DNA of 64,000 bases from Thermotoga profunda AZM34c06. GTDB taxonomy: Bacteria; Thermotogota; Thermotogae; Thermotogales; DSM-5069. The notes beneath the pieces are model-generated. The model did not search any database and was not told where the DNA came from. It saw nothing but the letters and a program-made list of their open reading frames with translations. The stretch's first letter is position 1. Each line of letters opens with the position of its first letter. Below are positions 9,116 through 19,666 of this stretch, in pieces. The position numbers were made by a program, and so were the translations under genes. The stretch is taken from the NCBI RefSeq assembly GCF_000828675.1, contig NZ_AP014510.1, positions 1,135,413 through 1,199,412 of the forward strand. The letters run 5' to 3'.

Positions 9116-11119
9116 ATGAAAACTCTTAGAGGAAAAATGTTGTTAACTATCCTTGTTCCAGTGACGGCATTACTTGCAATTGTAGCTGTGATCCTGTACT
9201 TTCAGATGAGCCAGTCTATGGAAAAAATCGTCGAAAATTCTGCAGGAAAAGTGGTTGATAAATCTGCTGAAGTGATAAGTGAATGGATTGATAGCATAGC
9301 GAAAGAAGTGAAAGTTTTTTCCGAAAGAAACGTGATAATAAATGCGCTCAAAACTGGCGAGTGGAAAGATTTGATGGAAAAAGATCTCGCGCCAAAATTG
9401 AAAGAAAGGCCTTATTTAGAGATGTTTTTTATTGCTTATCCAGATGGCAATGCCCCAAATACGTTAGGTAGTGTTGCAAATGTGGCAGACAGAGATTACT
9501 TCATAAAAATCATGCGACAAGGAGCAAGCCTTGTTGTAAGCGACGCATTGACTTCCAAAGCAACTGGAAAGAACATTTCTACTATTGCCGTTCCAGTGAA
9601 AGATGAATCTGGAAAAACAATAGGCCTTTTTGGAGCAACGATTTTGCTTGATACAGTAAGTAAAGTACTCGAAGAGGTAAAACTGACAAAAAACGCACTC
9701 GGGTGGGTATGTGACTCCTCTGGGATGATAATCGCAGATACCTCTAAAGAATATGCCATGAAACTCAACATAAAAGAAGCTTCCAAAGTAGGTCTTTCAG
9801 ATCTTGAAAAAGCCGCTTCAAAGATCCTTGCTGGAGAGAGTGGCTATTTCAGATTGAAAATGCCGGATGGTTCATTTAACGTTAATTACTACGCGCCGAT
9901 TGAATTTGTCAAAGGTTGGGCACTTGGTGTGGCAATACCCGAAAAAGAAATCATGGCGGACGCGAACAGATTACTCATGATAGTTCTTGTTATGTTCATT
10001 GTTCTTGCTGCCATAGTATCTGTGGTCATATTCTTTGTTTCCACGTCGATATCAAAACCCATTAAAGTATTGGCGAATAAAGCAACTGAATTTGGTAAAG
10101 GGGATCTAACAGTGAAATTTGAAACAAAAGGCAAAGATGAAGTATCACAGATGGCACAAGCCTTAGAACAAATGGCAGAATCATTGAAAGAATCTATGAG
10201 AACAATCCAAGAAGGATCAAACCAGATACATGCATCTTCAGAGAATTTAGCAAGTACAGCTCAAGAAGTGAGTGCAACCAGTGAAGAGTTATCATCACAG
10301 ATGGAAGAAGTAAACAAATCAGCACAGAATGCAAGTGCATCGATACAAGAAGTGACAAGTGGTATAGAAGAAGTAGCAGCCAGTGCACAGAACGTATCTA
10401 AATCAGCTCAAGGATTAACAGAAAAAGCATCAGAGGTGAACAATGCAGCCAAAGAAGGAGAGAAAGCAGTACAGAGTATAGTACAGATAATAAACCAGAC
10501 CAAAGAGAAATCAACACAAACAGAGAAGGCAGTGAATGAACTGAGTGAAAGGGCAAAGAACATACAAGAGATAGTACAAACAATAAACTCAATAGCAGAA
10601 CAGACAAACTTATTGGCATTGAATGCAGCGATAGAAGCAGCGAGGGCAGGAGAAGCAGGTAGGGGATTTGCAGTAGTAGCAGATGAGATAAGAAAACTTG
10701 CAGAAGAGAGTAAGAAAGCGACAGACAAGATAGGACAGATATTGAATCAGATACAACAAGGAGCACAACAAGCGAGTATAGTTACAACTGAGACGGTGAA
10801 GGTAGTAGAGAAGGCAACAGAACAATCTGAGGTAGTAAGAGAAAGGTTAATGAATATTCTAAAACAAGTAGAGACGATAAGTAGTCAGATAGAGAGTTTA
10901 GCAGCGAGTGCACAGGAACAGAGTGCAGCAGCACAAGAGATGAGTAGTGCAATGGACAGTGCAACAAAGTCAATAACATCCATAGCACAACAGATAGAAG
11001 AGATGACTCAAGCAGTAAAACAACAAGCTGATTCAAGTCAAAGTGTTTCAAGTGCTTCTGAAGAGTTGTCTTCTATCGCTGAAACTCTTGTTGAACAAGT
11101 TAGAAAGTTTAAGATTTAA
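9116..11119 (+). CDS. Methyl-accepting chemotaxis protein with Cache sensor
   Basis: A 667-aa transmembrane chemoreceptor that signals to CheA/CheW. Membrane helix 1 spans about residues 8-30. The extracytoplasmic part (about 35-280) has the dCache pattern, including [14 protein letters not shown] and [21 protein letters not shown], typical of small-molecule binding. Helix 2 is at about 285-308, followed by a HAMP domain (308-362). A long coiled coil has the conserved hairpin tip [21 protein letters not shown] at about 495. Start ATG follows AGGGAGGC. The cytoplasmic half has a strongly biased run of Ala, Ser, Gln and Glu, which creates several long spurious frames on the other strand. Confidence 0.96.
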   Translation: MKTLRGKMLLTILVPVTALLAIVAVILYFQMSQSMEKIVENSAGKVVDKSAEVISEWIDSIAKEVKVFSERNVIINALKTGEWKDLMEKDLAPKLKERPYLEMFFIAYPDGNAPNTLGSVANVADRDYFIKIMRQGASLVVSDALTSKATGKNISTIAVPVKDESGKTIGLFGATILLDTVSKVLEEVKLTKNALGWVCDSSGMIIADTSKEYAMKLNIKEASKVGLSDLEKAASKILAGESGYFRLKMPDGSFNVNYYAPIEFVKGWALGVAIPEKEIMADANRLLMIVLVMFIVLAAIVSVVIFFVSTSISKPIKVLANKATEFGKGDLTVKFETKGKDEVSQMAQALEQMAESLKESMRTIQEGSNQIHASSENLASTAQEVSATSEELSSQMEEVNKSAQNASASIQEVTSGIEEVAASAQNVSKSAQGLTEKASEVNNAAKEGEKAVQSIVQIINQTKEKSTQTEKAVNELSERAKNIQEIVQTINSIAEQTNLLALNAAIEAARAGEAGRGFAVVADEIRKLAEESKKATDKIGQILNQIQQGAQQASIVTTETVKVVEKATEQSEVVRERLMNILKQVETISSQIESLAASAQEQSAAAQEMSSAMDSATKSITSIAQQIEEMTQAVKQQADSSQSVSSASEELSSIAETLVEQVRKFKI

Positions 11120-11143
11120 GGAACAAGATGTTGTTGGACGATT

Positions 11144-11172
11144 TTGACTTTTTTTGTCCAAGGGCGTATAAT
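11144..11172 (+). promoter_or_regulatory. Near-consensus sigma-A promoter for the cold-shock gene
   Basis: TTGACT (11144-11149), a 17-base spacer, then TATAAT (11167-11172). The inverted repeat TTGGAC (11134-11139) / GTCCAA (11156-11161) brackets the -35 box and could be an operator. The expected leader is about 45 bases and holds a small CCC-GAAA-GGG tetraloop stem. Confidence 0.85.
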
Positions 11173-11222
11173 TTTGTAAGCCCGAAAGGGGTTATTTCGT
11201 TTTTGTAGGGAGGAGTTTTACC

Positions 11223-11423
11223 ATGAAAGGTACTGTCAAGTGGTTTGACCCCAAAAAGGGGTATGGTTTCATCACCAAGAAGGAGGGTGGAGATGTTTTT
11301 GTCCACTGGTCAGCTTTAGAAATGGACGGCTTCAAAACCCTCAAGGAAGGTCAGGAGGTTGAGTTCGAAATCCAAGATGGTCCAAAAGGTCCTCAAGCAG
11401 CCCATGTGAAAGTTGTTGGGTAG
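11223..11423 (+). CDS. csp: Cold-shock protein (CspA family)
   Basis: A 66-aa single cold-shock domain that binds single-stranded RNA and DNA as a chaperone. RNP1 is KGYGFI (12-17) and RNP2 is VFVHW (25-29); the N-terminus MKGTVKWFD is typical. Start ATG follows GGGAGGAG. Monocistronic: it has its own strong promoter 50 bases upstream and a strong terminator downstream. It matches the size and motifs of Thermotoga Csp proteins, which work at high temperature. Confidence 0.97.
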   Translation: MKGTVKWFDPKKGYGFITKKEGGDVFVHWSALEMDGFKTLKEGQEVEFEIQDGPKGPQAAHVKVVG

Positions 11424-11445
11424 TGGCGAAAACCTGACCATAATT

Positions 11446-11479
11446 AAAGCCCCGCATTTGCGGGGCTTTTTATTTTTTT
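11446..11479 (+). terminator. Strong rho-independent terminator of csp
   Basis: AAAGCCCCGC / GCGGGGCTTT, a 10-bp stem with loop ATTT, followed by TTTTATTTTTTT. Confidence 0.93.
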
Positions 11480-11488
11480 CATTGTACT

Positions 11489-12013
11489 TTAGAATTTTAT
11501 GCTCACATTGGCTCCAACTGGTACAGCTGTGCAATTGCTGGTTCCGTATGTTCTCATCTCTATACCTGCACCAACTCCGATGGCAAATTCACCCACATCA
11601 AAAGTATAAAGAGCATTGATTCCGACCACATAACCTAAGCTGGTGAAACTGGTAAAACCGGGTATTGACAAACCACCGTAACCCTTGATTGTGACAGATG
11701 AGAAGTCATCGATCGGCAAATTGTACTTAGCGGCAACAAGCAAATCAAGTGCGTACTGAGTACTAACTCCAAGGAAATTTGCGACGTTTGTAGCATCACC
11801 AAGGAACCATGCTAATCCTACTCCCCCGCCAATTTCTACACCTTCGGATACTTCATATGTCACCAAGGCACCGAAAGATACATAAGCTGTTGGAGATGCT
11901 GTGGTTGGTGTTGCAAACAACACAAAATCATAAGAACCAAAGACATCGATATTAACTTGTGCCAAGGCGATAGCAGAAACCAAGACTGCAAGTAAAACCA
12001 ACACTTTCTTCAT
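11489..12013 (-). CDS. Small outer-membrane beta-barrel-like protein (174 aa)
   Basis: A signal peptide (1-18, MKKVLVLLAVLVSAIALA) is followed by alternating hydrophobic strands with Gly and aromatic residues. The chain ends in Phe (VSIKF), as many outer-membrane proteins do. About eight strands fit the length, like OmpW/OmpA-type small barrels. No specific family is recognised. Start ATG 12013 follows GGGAGGAATTGTG. Likely an outer sheath (toga) protein; this is inference from pattern. Confidence 0.72.
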   Translation of the reverse strand: MKKVLVLLAVLVSAIALAQVNIDVFGSYDFVLFATPTTASPTAYVSFGALVTYEVSEGVEIGGGVGLAWFLGDATNVANFLGVSTQYALDLLVAAKYNLPIDDFSSVTIKGYGGLSIPGFTSFTSLGYVVGINALYTFDVGEFAIGVGAGIEMRTYGTSNCTAVPVGANVSIKF

Positions 12014-12058
12014 TCACAATTCCTCCCTTCAGAATTGACGATTCTGCCAAAGAGTATA

Positions 12059-13510
<1,452 letters not shown>

Positions 13511-13580
13511 TTACCTCCTCTCGTTTATCATCGAAGTTGATGAATCTCAAAAATTCGATTAAAAAATCCTTCCATGTTTA

Positions 13581-13609
13581 ATATTATCACTTCGTTCACT
13601 GAATCACAA
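13581..13609 (-). promoter_or_regulatory. Probable promoter of aglA
   Basis: On the minus strand: TTGTGA (13609-13604), a 17-base spacer, TAATAT (13586-13581), about 75 bases ahead of the aglA start. Confidence 0.6.
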
Positions 13610-13670
13610 ATTATGATTAATAAAACACTGACATGGGTGTACAATTTATAAGTTGGGGGAGTGTCTCAGA

Positions 13671-14525
13671 GTGATAAGGGTGGAAAAGAAAGGAAAATCA
13701 AAAGGGATCATTCGATCCTTGCTTGTTTTTGTTGCAACTATATTTATTCTTGTCTTACTTTCGAAAGATCAAAATACTCACAAACTCGTTGTCAACCTTG
13801 TGATTTTAGATCTTATAGCACGAATCATTATAATGTGTATTCTTTTCAGCTACTCTTATGTCCTTTTGAGATTGGGAGGATTTCTCTTCGCTTATGCAAA
13901 AATATTCAGTATCGTGCCTTTTACTTTGAAATTTTCTGAAATAGAGATAATTCTTGAAATAGTTGGTATTACCATGATTGCAACAAGTTTGTTTTTGTTA
14001 TCGAAAAATATTTTAGGTGATCAGTTGTTCAATTTGGCTTTTTCCGACTCATTAACTGGACTGATGAACAGGCATGCATTTTTAAACCATGTACGAAGGA
14101 TTCTTAAAACCCTGGCTGAGCGAGATAAAATGGCGGCTGTTATATATATTGACTTGAACAAATTCAAATTCGTCAATGATCGCTATGGCCATCATGTTGG
14201 GGATCAGGTATTGGAAACAATAGGCAGAAGAATCAAATCAATGGTGAGAAAAGGCGATCTGGTAGCAAGACTCGGTGGTGATGAGTTTGTGTTTTTTCTA
14301 TCAGACTCAGATAGAAAAATAGCTGAAGAAGTTACTAAAAGAATAGCTGAGAGGATTTCTTGCCCAATTGTAATTGATGGTGTACAATTTTGCCTTGGAA
14401 TGAGTGCTGGCATATCGATTTTTCCAAAAGATGGCGAAACGATAGAGGAATTAATCAGAAACGCAGATAAAGCTATGTATAAGGCGAAAGATATGGCAAT
14501 TGGTTATGTGTTTTCTTCAGAATAA
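13671..14525 (+). CDS. Membrane-bound diguanylate cyclase (GGDEF)
   Basis: Makes cyclic di-GMP from GTP. Three or four membrane helices lie in the first 120 residues without a recognisable sensor fold. The catalytic domain has an intact GGDEF (202-206) and an intact product-inhibition I-site RKGD (193-196). No EAL domain. I choose GTG 13671, ten bases after GGGGGAG; the TTG at 13653 lies too close to that Shine-Dalgarno to use it. The next gene (class II aldolase) starts 18 bases later, so they may share a transcript, though no functional link is apparent. Confidence 0.9.
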   Translation: MIRVEKKGKSKGIIRSLLVFVATIFILVLLSKDQNTHKLVVNLVILDLIARIIIMCILFSYSYVLLRLGGFLFAYAKIFSIVPFTLKFSEIEIILEIVGITMIATSLFLLSKNILGDQLFNLAFSDSLTGLMNRHAFLNHVRRILKTLAERDKMAAVIYIDLNKFKFVNDRYGHHVGDQVLETIGRRIKSMVRKGDLVARLGGDEFVFFLSDSDRKIAEEVTKRIAERISCPIVIDGVQFCLGMSAGISIFPKDGETIEELIRNADKAMYKAKDMAIGYVFSSE

Positions 14526-14543
14526 AGAGTTCGAGGTGATAAA

Positions 14544-15188
14544 GTGTACGAAGAATACAAAAACCTAATAGTACAATTTGGTTTGAAAATCCTTAGATCC
14601 AATCATGTGAGTGGTACATCTGGTAACATAAGTTTAAGGATATCCAATGATTTATTGGCAATCACACCGAGTGGAGTCGCTTATGATGAACTTTCTACGA
14701 GGGACATACCTATCATAGACTTGCAAGGTCTTTTGATTGAAGGTGATCTAAAACCATCGATAGAATATCAATTACACACCATGATATACAAAACTTTTCA
14801 AGATGTTAACGCTGTTATTCATACACATTCAATATATTCAACAGTTCTGTCAGTGCTTCATAAACCATTACCGGCAATCTATGAAACACTTCTGACGATT
14901 GGTGATCCGATACCAGTCAGTGAATATGCAAATGCTGGATCGTTAGAATTGGCAAAAAACGTCGTTGAATGTATGAAAAAAAGCAAGGCAGTTATCATAG
15001 CGAACCATGGCCTTGTTTGTGCAGCAAAAACACTTCAAGAGGCCTTTGATATGTGTGAAACTGTTGAAAGAGGAGCCCAGGTTTATGTCACGGCATTGTC
15101 AACAGGCTTCCCGATCCAGACAATTGACGAGAAGCATGCAAAAGAAGCGGCTGAGTTCCTCAGGAAAAACTATGGTCAAAGGCGATAA
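14544..15188 (+). CDS. Class II aldolase, fuculose-phosphate-aldolase-like
   Basis: A 214-aa zinc aldolase/epimerase family protein (FucA/AraD). The expected ligands and acid are present: Glu74, His93, His95 and His155 in HTHS and ANHG, at almost the same positions as in E. coli FucA. It probably cleaves a sugar 1-phosphate to dihydroxyacetone phosphate plus an aldehyde; AraD-type epimerase or methylthioribulose-phosphate dehydratase activity is less likely but not excluded. Start GTG follows GAGGTGAT. No sugar kinase or isomerase is adjacent. Confidence 0.85.
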   Translation: MYEEYKNLIVQFGLKILRSNHVSGTSGNISLRISNDLLAITPSGVAYDELSTRDIPIIDLQGLLIEGDLKPSIEYQLHTMIYKTFQDVNAVIHTHSIYSTVLSVLHKPLPAIYETLLTIGDPIPVSEYANAGSLELAKNVVECMKKSKAVIIANHGLVCAAKTLQEAFDMCETVERGAQVYVTALSTGFPIQTIDEKHAKEAAEFLRKNYGQRR

Positions 15189-15194
15189 ATATGA

Positions 15195-15656
15195 TTATTT
15201 TTTCTTAGCAGTTGCAAATATCAACACTCCAAATGCGATTACAAGTATTCCAAAAACAATTCTCACAAATGTCCACTGATACAGACTTATACCAAATAAG
15301 GCTACAGAAATTCCAAAAAGAATGGTTGAAGCAATCAAAATACCCTTCGAATGGTTAGCAAAATAAGTCTGAATCATACCAATTGCGGGCGCCATGACAA
15401 AAACAGGCCATAGATAAGCCATGTGTGAGAAACCCTTAATGGTACAAAAGAGTAGAAGAACTCCTATGGTGGTGAGAATCCCCCCTGGTATGAATCTACC
15501 GACATGTTTACCAAAAGCACCAACTTCAAAGCCAACTCCCAGTACAATTAGTATCACAGACCAAATGTAGTTTGCATTCAGATTGAAAATCAAAACAAGA
15601 CCAATGATAATTAAAAAGATAGCGACTAATGCAGCCCCTATACTGATTTTCCCCAC
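15195..15656 (-). CDS. Small integral membrane protein of unknown function
   Basis: A 153-aa protein with about five hydrophobic segments and short loops, no conserved polar motif that I recognise. The arrangement resembles the membrane part of LiaF/LiaI-like proteins. Start GTG 15656 follows GGGAGGTG. It starts 14 bases after proC on the same strand, so it is probably co-transcribed with it, and converges with the aldolase gene. Confidence 0.7.
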   Translation of the reverse strand: MGKISIGAALVAIFLIIIGLVLIFNLNANYIWSVILIVLGVGFEVGAFGKHVGRFIPGGILTTIGVLLLFCTIKGFSHMAYLWPVFVMAPAIGMIQTYFANHSKGILIASTILFGISVALFGISLYQWTFVRIVFGILVIAFGVLIFATAKKK

Positions 15657-15670
15657 TTAAAAACACCTCC

Positions 15671-16462
15671 CTATTGACTAAGTTCTTTTTGAAGCTGAAT
15701 TGCCTTGAGGTATGTTTCTTGAATAGTCTTCATCAAAGCACCTCTAATACCTTCTCTTTCCATCCTGTATATGCCTTCAATCGTGGTCCCTGCTGGTGAG
15801 GTAACCACGTGTCTGAACTCACCCGGATGATCACCTAATCTCAGCAATAATTCCGAAGAGCCTCTTAATGTCTCAAGCACCATTAAGCGAGATGTCTCAT
15901 ACGACAATCCTACGCGAATCCCAGCGTCTATCAATGCTTCAATTATAACAAAGATGAAAGCAGGAGCGCTACCACTGAGTGCTGTGACAGCAGCAAGGTG
16001 TTTTTCGTCTACTTCAACGATAGTCCCCAAAGCTGACAAAAGCTTACAACACCTTTTCCAATCATCTTCACCAACATGCGAGGAACGACTAACACCCACC
16101 ACACCCCTGCCGATCATCGCTGGAACGTTTGGCATGATTCTTACCACCTTTTCGCAATTCGTCTTCAGAATAATCCTTTCAATCGTTACAGCAGTCATAG
16201 TGCTCACAATTAATGCGTTGAGTTTACCCAACTGTGAAAACATCTCTTCACTATCTTGAGGTTTCACGCAAAGAAAGATCACATCGCAGAATCGAGAGAT
16301 TTCAGCAGGTGTTGCCAATCTATATCCCTTTTCAACGAAAGGTATTAATTTTTGCTGAGATCTGTTTGCAAGAAATATCTCGTCAGCTTTGTACAAACCT
16401 GACTCAACCAATCTCTTTGCGATGATAGAGCCAATATTTCCAACACCCACAATTCCTATCAT
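15671..16462 (-). CDS. proC: Pyrroline-5-carboxylate reductase
   Basis: Last step of proline biosynthesis: NAD(P)H reduction of 1-pyrroline-5-carboxylate. The N-terminus MIGIVGVGNIGS is the Rossmann dinucleotide motif. MPNVPAMIGRGVVGV and the C-terminal VTSPAGTTIEGI block are ProC signatures. 263 aa is the normal length. I take ATG 16462, nine bases after AAGGAG, instead of the in-frame codon at 16483. Divergent from the TTT operon, with about 200 bases between them. Confidence 0.95.
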   Translation of the reverse strand: MIGIVGVGNIGSIIAKRLVESGLYKADEIFLANRSQQKLIPFVEKGYRLATPAEISRFCDVIFLCVKPQDSEEMFSQLGKLNALIVSTMTAVTIERIILKTNCEKVVRIMPNVPAMIGRGVVGVSRSSHVGEDDWKRCCKLLSALGTIVEVDEKHLAAVTALSGSAPAFIFVIIEALIDAGIRVGLSYETSRLMVLETLRGSSELLLRLGDHPGEFRHVVTSPAGTTIEGIYRMEREGIRGALMKTIQETYLKAIQLQKELSQ

Positions 16463-16582
16463 ACATGGTTCTCCTTTCCACATAACTACAAGCTACAGGG
16501 AGAATTTTTTCATAAAACGGAGTATAAGGGATATTTCGAATCTTTTCCGATGATAATAGCACATAAAATTTGTATTTTCAAC

Positions 16583-16611
16583 TTGATCTTTTACAAGAGA
16601 TAGCTTACTAT
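16583..16611 (+). promoter_or_regulatory. Promoter of the tctCBA catabolic operon
   Basis: TTGATC (16583-16588), a 17-base spacer, TACTAT (16606-16611). The operator-like half-sites begin one base downstream, at the expected transcription start. Confidence 0.7.
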
Positions 16612-16612
16612 T

Positions 16613-16641
16613 GTGAAAGAGTATTTCACTTAATGAAATAC
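16613..16641. promoter_or_regulatory. Candidate IclR-type operator with three phased half-sites
   Basis: GTGAAA (16613-16618), five bases, TTTCA (16624-16628), five bases, TGAAA (16634-16638). Each neighbouring pair is an inverted repeat; the right pair extends to GTATTTCA-cttaa-TGAAATAC. It covers the predicted start of transcription, as expected for a repressor. The regulator is likely the IclR protein at the operon end (24873-25685). Confidence 0.65.
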
Positions 16642-16668
16642 ATTATCCTAAGGTTGGGAGGGATTGAG

Positions 16669-17661
16669 ATGAAAAGAGTACTGACACTCTTGGTAGTGGT
16701 TTTATCATTGGTTTTTATCTTCGCAGAGTGGAAGCCAACTAAATCCATTACGGTAATCGTTCCATGGTCAGCAGGTGGTTCAACTGATCAGGTCACCAGA
16801 ATGATCACAAGCCAGATGGAGCCATTTCTCGGTCGCAAGTTTGTGATTGTTAACACAGCTGGTGGCGGTGGCTCGATCGGCACAGTGAACACATGGAATG
16901 CAGCACACGATGGTTATACCTGGACAGCGAACGCTGTTTTAGATCTAACAAAATATGCTCTACTTGAAGAAACAATACCATTTACCCACAGAGATTGGAA
17001 ATATTTCCTATGCATTTATGCACCAAATGTTGTAGTTGTAAATCCTAACACACCGTACAAAACTATTGATGAATTAATTCAAGCAATGAAAGCTAATCCA
17101 GAAATTCCCATAAGCTCTGCGGGTACCGGCAGTGGTGGACATGTAGCGGCAGAAATCTTTGCTGAATACTTCGGCTTGAAATACAAACATACCCCTTATG
17201 CTGGTGGAAATCCTGCAACCGTTGCCGTAGTATCAGGAGAAGTCGTTGGAAATATGCAATTTTCAATGGAAGTAGCAGATATGCTCAGAGCTGGTAAATT
17301 GAGAGCTCTATGTACCCTCAGTGCAGAACCTTTAACGATTTCTGGCTACGGCACGATTCCATCTATTCGCCAATGGTATCCAGATTTCCCAGATGTTGGT
17401 GCTTACTTTGGATTGGTAATTCCAAAAGATGTCCCTGCTGAAGTCTTAGAAACAGTCGGCCAAGTTTTCGAAAAAGCAGCTAATTCGCAAGCCATGAAAG
17501 ATTGGGCAGAGAAGCAAGGATTGGTTTCTGTGTGTATTTATGGTGATCAAGCAAGTGAGATAGTAGAACAAGTTGCAAGACGAGTTACATGGCTTTTGTA
17601 TGACAGAGGAGTTCTGAAAATATCTCCCGAGAAATACAACATCCCAAGAATTGGTAAATAA
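16669..17661 (+). CDS. tctC: Tripartite tricarboxylate transporter, extracytoplasmic binding protein (TctC family)
   Basis: A 330-aa periplasmic solute-binding protein that delivers a carboxylate to TctAB. Signal peptide 1-19 (MKRVLTLLVVVLSLVFIFA), then the family hallmark ITVIVPWSAGGSTDQVTRM, followed by GTGSGGHVAAEIF and HTPYAGGNPATVAVVSGEV typical of Bug/TctC proteins. Start ATG 16669 follows GGGAGGGA. First gene of a long operon. Family members bind citrate, other di/tricarboxylates, aromatic acids or nicotinate; the ligand here is unknown. Confidence 0.93.
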   Translation: MKRVLTLLVVVLSLVFIFAEWKPTKSITVIVPWSAGGSTDQVTRMITSQMEPFLGRKFVIVNTAGGGGSIGTVNTWNAAHDGYTWTANAVLDLTKYALLEETIPFTHRDWKYFLCIYAPNVVVVNPNTPYKTIDELIQAMKANPEIPISSAGTGSGGHVAAEIFAEYFGLKYKHTPYAGGNPATVAVVSGEVVGNMQFSMEVADMLRAGKLRALCTLSAEPLTISGYGTIPSIRQWYPDFPDVGAYFGLVIPKDVPAEVLETVGQVFEKAANSQAMKDWAEKQGLVSVCIYGDQASEIVEQVARRVTWLLYDRGVLKISPEKYNIPRIGK

Positions 17662-17666
17662 TCACG

Positions 17667-17695
17667 ATAGCGCCCACTTTAGTGGGCGCTATTTT
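17667..17695 (+). terminator. Intercistronic hairpin between tctC and tctB
   Basis: ATAGCGCCCACT / AGTGGGCGCTAT (17667-17678 and 17681-17692), followed by TTT. It lies just before the tctB ribosome binding site and probably works as a partial terminator or 3' stabiliser that keeps binding-protein mRNA in excess. Confidence 0.7.
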
Positions 17696-17708
17696 AGGAG
17701 GCTTTGAC

Positions 17709-18152
17709 ATGAAAGATAAAATAACCGCCGTTGTTTTTATGTTGTTGGCTTTATTCTTTTTAATAGGTGCTTTCTTTATGCCCTTTACAACTGAATATGG
17801 GAAATATGGTGCCCCAGGAATAGTACCTATTGTTTTCTCGACAATCGTGATCCTACTCAACTTGGTTATGTTTTTGCGCAAAAGAGAAAAAAAAGTACCA
17901 TCTCAGACCGATCAGGACAGGCAGAGAATTTCTGCTGAAAACAAAAGGCTTTTGATTTCTGTCATAATCTGTCTGGGTTATGTTTTTCTATTAGGACACC
18001 TGAATTTCATAATATTGACGAGTATCTTTGTAGCGACTCTTTCGCTCATTTTCTATAGAAAAAAACCTGTTTTGATAATAGTTGTTTCAGTACTTGTCAC
18101 CTATGGCATTTACTACATATTTGAGAAACTGTTTCTCTTACCTTTACCTTAA
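17709..18152 (+). CDS. tctB: Tripartite tricarboxylate transporter small membrane subunit (TctB family)
   Basis: A 147-aa protein with four membrane helices and a charged cytoplasmic loop (about 60-85), as in TctB. The start motif VFMLLALFFLIGAFFMP fits the family. ATG 17709 follows TTTAGGAGG. It sits between tctC and tctA, the normal order. Sequence conservation in TctB is low, so context carries much of the assignment. Confidence 0.88.
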   Translation: MKDKITAVVFMLLALFFLIGAFFMPFTTEYGKYGAPGIVPIVFSTIVILLNLVMFLRKREKKVPSQTDQDRQRISAENKRLLISVIICLGYVFLLGHLNFIILTSIFVATLSLIFYRKKPVLIIVVSVLVTYGIYYIFEKLFLLPLP

Positions 18153-18166
18153 GGGAGTGTCCGATC

Positions 18167-19666
18167 ATGAATGTACTTTCGAGTTACTTTGGATATATTG
18201 TTGACATAATCACCGACCCTTTGCTTTTATTCAACATGGCTTGGGCGACACTACTTGGTATTCTCGTTGGTGTGTTACCTGGTCTGACTGCGACTCTCGG
18301 TGTGGCTATATTGACTACATTGACTTTTGGTTTTCCTGCAAAAACCGCCATAGCCATGCTGATAGGTGTCTACATCGGTGCAATTTATGGAGGAAGTAGG
18401 ACGGCAATCGTTTTAAATATACCAGGTACTCCAGCGAATGCGGCGACTACAGTTGATGGATTTCCCATTGCCCGTTCTGGTCATGCCGGCTTCGCCTTGA
18501 ATGTTGCCACTATGATGTCTGGTCTTGGATCGATCATTGGTGCTCTTTTCATAGTTACTCTGGCTCCATTGTTGGGCAAACTTGCACTTCAATTTGGTTC
18601 ATGGGAGTTTGCTGTTCTTGCCATTTTTGGTACGATTATCGCAGGAAGTCTGACTGCACCAAAGGATCCATTAAAAGGTTGGATAGCTGGGTTCCTTGGA
18701 TTGATGATTTCACAAATAGGGTTAGATGAAATCACTTCGTACCCGCGTTATACCTTTGGAAATATTCAACTTTATGGAGGAATTGCTTTATTACCTGTTC
18801 TTGTGGGGGTATATGGTATACCAGAAATACTCATGAGTTTGAAAAGAACAACGAAAGCAGAAGTGGCTTTGGATTTTTCAAAAGGAAAGAAAGAATTATC
18901 TTACAGGAAAACAATTGGCAAAAACTGGCTTAACATAATAAGATCTGGCGTGGTTGGCGTTTTCATTGGCGTTATACCCGGCGTAGGTGAGGATGTGGCA
19001 TCATGGGTTTCTTATGATTTAGCGAAACGTTCAAGTAAAGAACCCGAAAAATTTGGTAATGGCTCTATTGAAGGTCTTTCAGCCGCGGAAACTGCAAATA
19101 ATGCATGCGTTGCAGGCGCGATAATACCTGTTCTGACACTTGCAGTACCTGGCAGTGCACCTGCAGCGGTTTTACTTGCAGCTTTGTGGATTCACGGTGT
19201 AAGGGCTGGTCCACTTTTGCCAATTGAACATCCAGAAATGATCGGTAATGTCGCAGCAATGTTTACTATAGCGACGTTATTGATGGTAATCTTTGGATTA
19301 ATCATAACAAGGTTATTTCTTAAAATACTTCTTGTACCAACGGAAATTCTCATGCCGATAATCTTCGTACTCTGCGTTGTGGGTACCTATGTTTTAAATG
19401 GGCGCATGTTTGATGTATGGATAATGCTATTGTTTGGCTTATTAGGATACTTTATGCGATTGAATGATTTTCCTGCAGCTCCTTTTGTGCTTGGTTTCAT
19501 ATTAGGACCAATGGCTGATACCAATATGAGGCGTGCCCTCATGCTCGCAAAAGGTGATCTACTTCCATTTATAACACGTCCAGTTTCTTTGGTACTTTTG
19601 ATTGCCATGGTTCTTGTGATGATCTCAAAGTACATACCAAGAAAGCGAGGTGCAAAAAATGAATAA
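18167..19666 (+). CDS. tctA: Tripartite tricarboxylate transporter large membrane subunit (TctA family)
   Basis: A 499-aa channel subunit with about 11-12 helices. It has the family signatures GVLPGLTATLGVAIL, YGGSRTAIVLNIPGTPANAAT and GVIPGVGEDVASWVSYDLAKR, with the later ETANNACVAGAIIPVLTLAVPGS. Together with TctB and TctC it imports a carboxylate using an ion gradient. ATG follows AAGGGAG. Its last 8 bases overlap the next gene, which shows that transporter and catabolic genes are one transcription unit. Confidence 0.95.
   Translation: MNVLSSYFGYIVDIITDPLLLFNMAWATLLGILVGVLPGLTATLGVAILTTLTFGFPAKTAIAMLIGVYIGAIYGGSRTAIVLNIPGTPANAATTVDGFPIARSGHAGFALNVATMMSGLGSIIGALFIVTLAPLLGKLALQFGSWEFAVLAIFGTIIAGSLTAPKDPLKGWIAGFLGLMISQIGLDEITSYPRYTFGNIQLYGGIALLPVLVGVYGIPEILMSLKRTTKAEVALDFSKGKKELSYRKTIGKNWLNIIRSGVVGVFIGVIPGVGEDVASWVSYDLAKRSSKEPEKFGNGSIEGLSAAETANNACVAGAIIPVLTLAVPGSAPAAVLLAALWIHGVRAGPLLPIEHPEMIGNVAAMFTIATLLMVIFGLIITRLFLKILLVPTEILMPIIFVLCVVGTYVLNGRMFDVWIMLLFGLLGYFMRLNDFPAAPFVLGFILGPMADTNMRRALMLAKGDLLPFITRPVSLVLLIAMVLVMISKYIPRKRGAKNE

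Noticed and set aside
10194-11051. Several long frames on the minus strand inside the chemoreceptor gene
   Set aside because: They mirror the biased Ser/Ala/Gln codon use of the coiled-coil region and give Leu/Ser-rich strings without ribosome binding sites.
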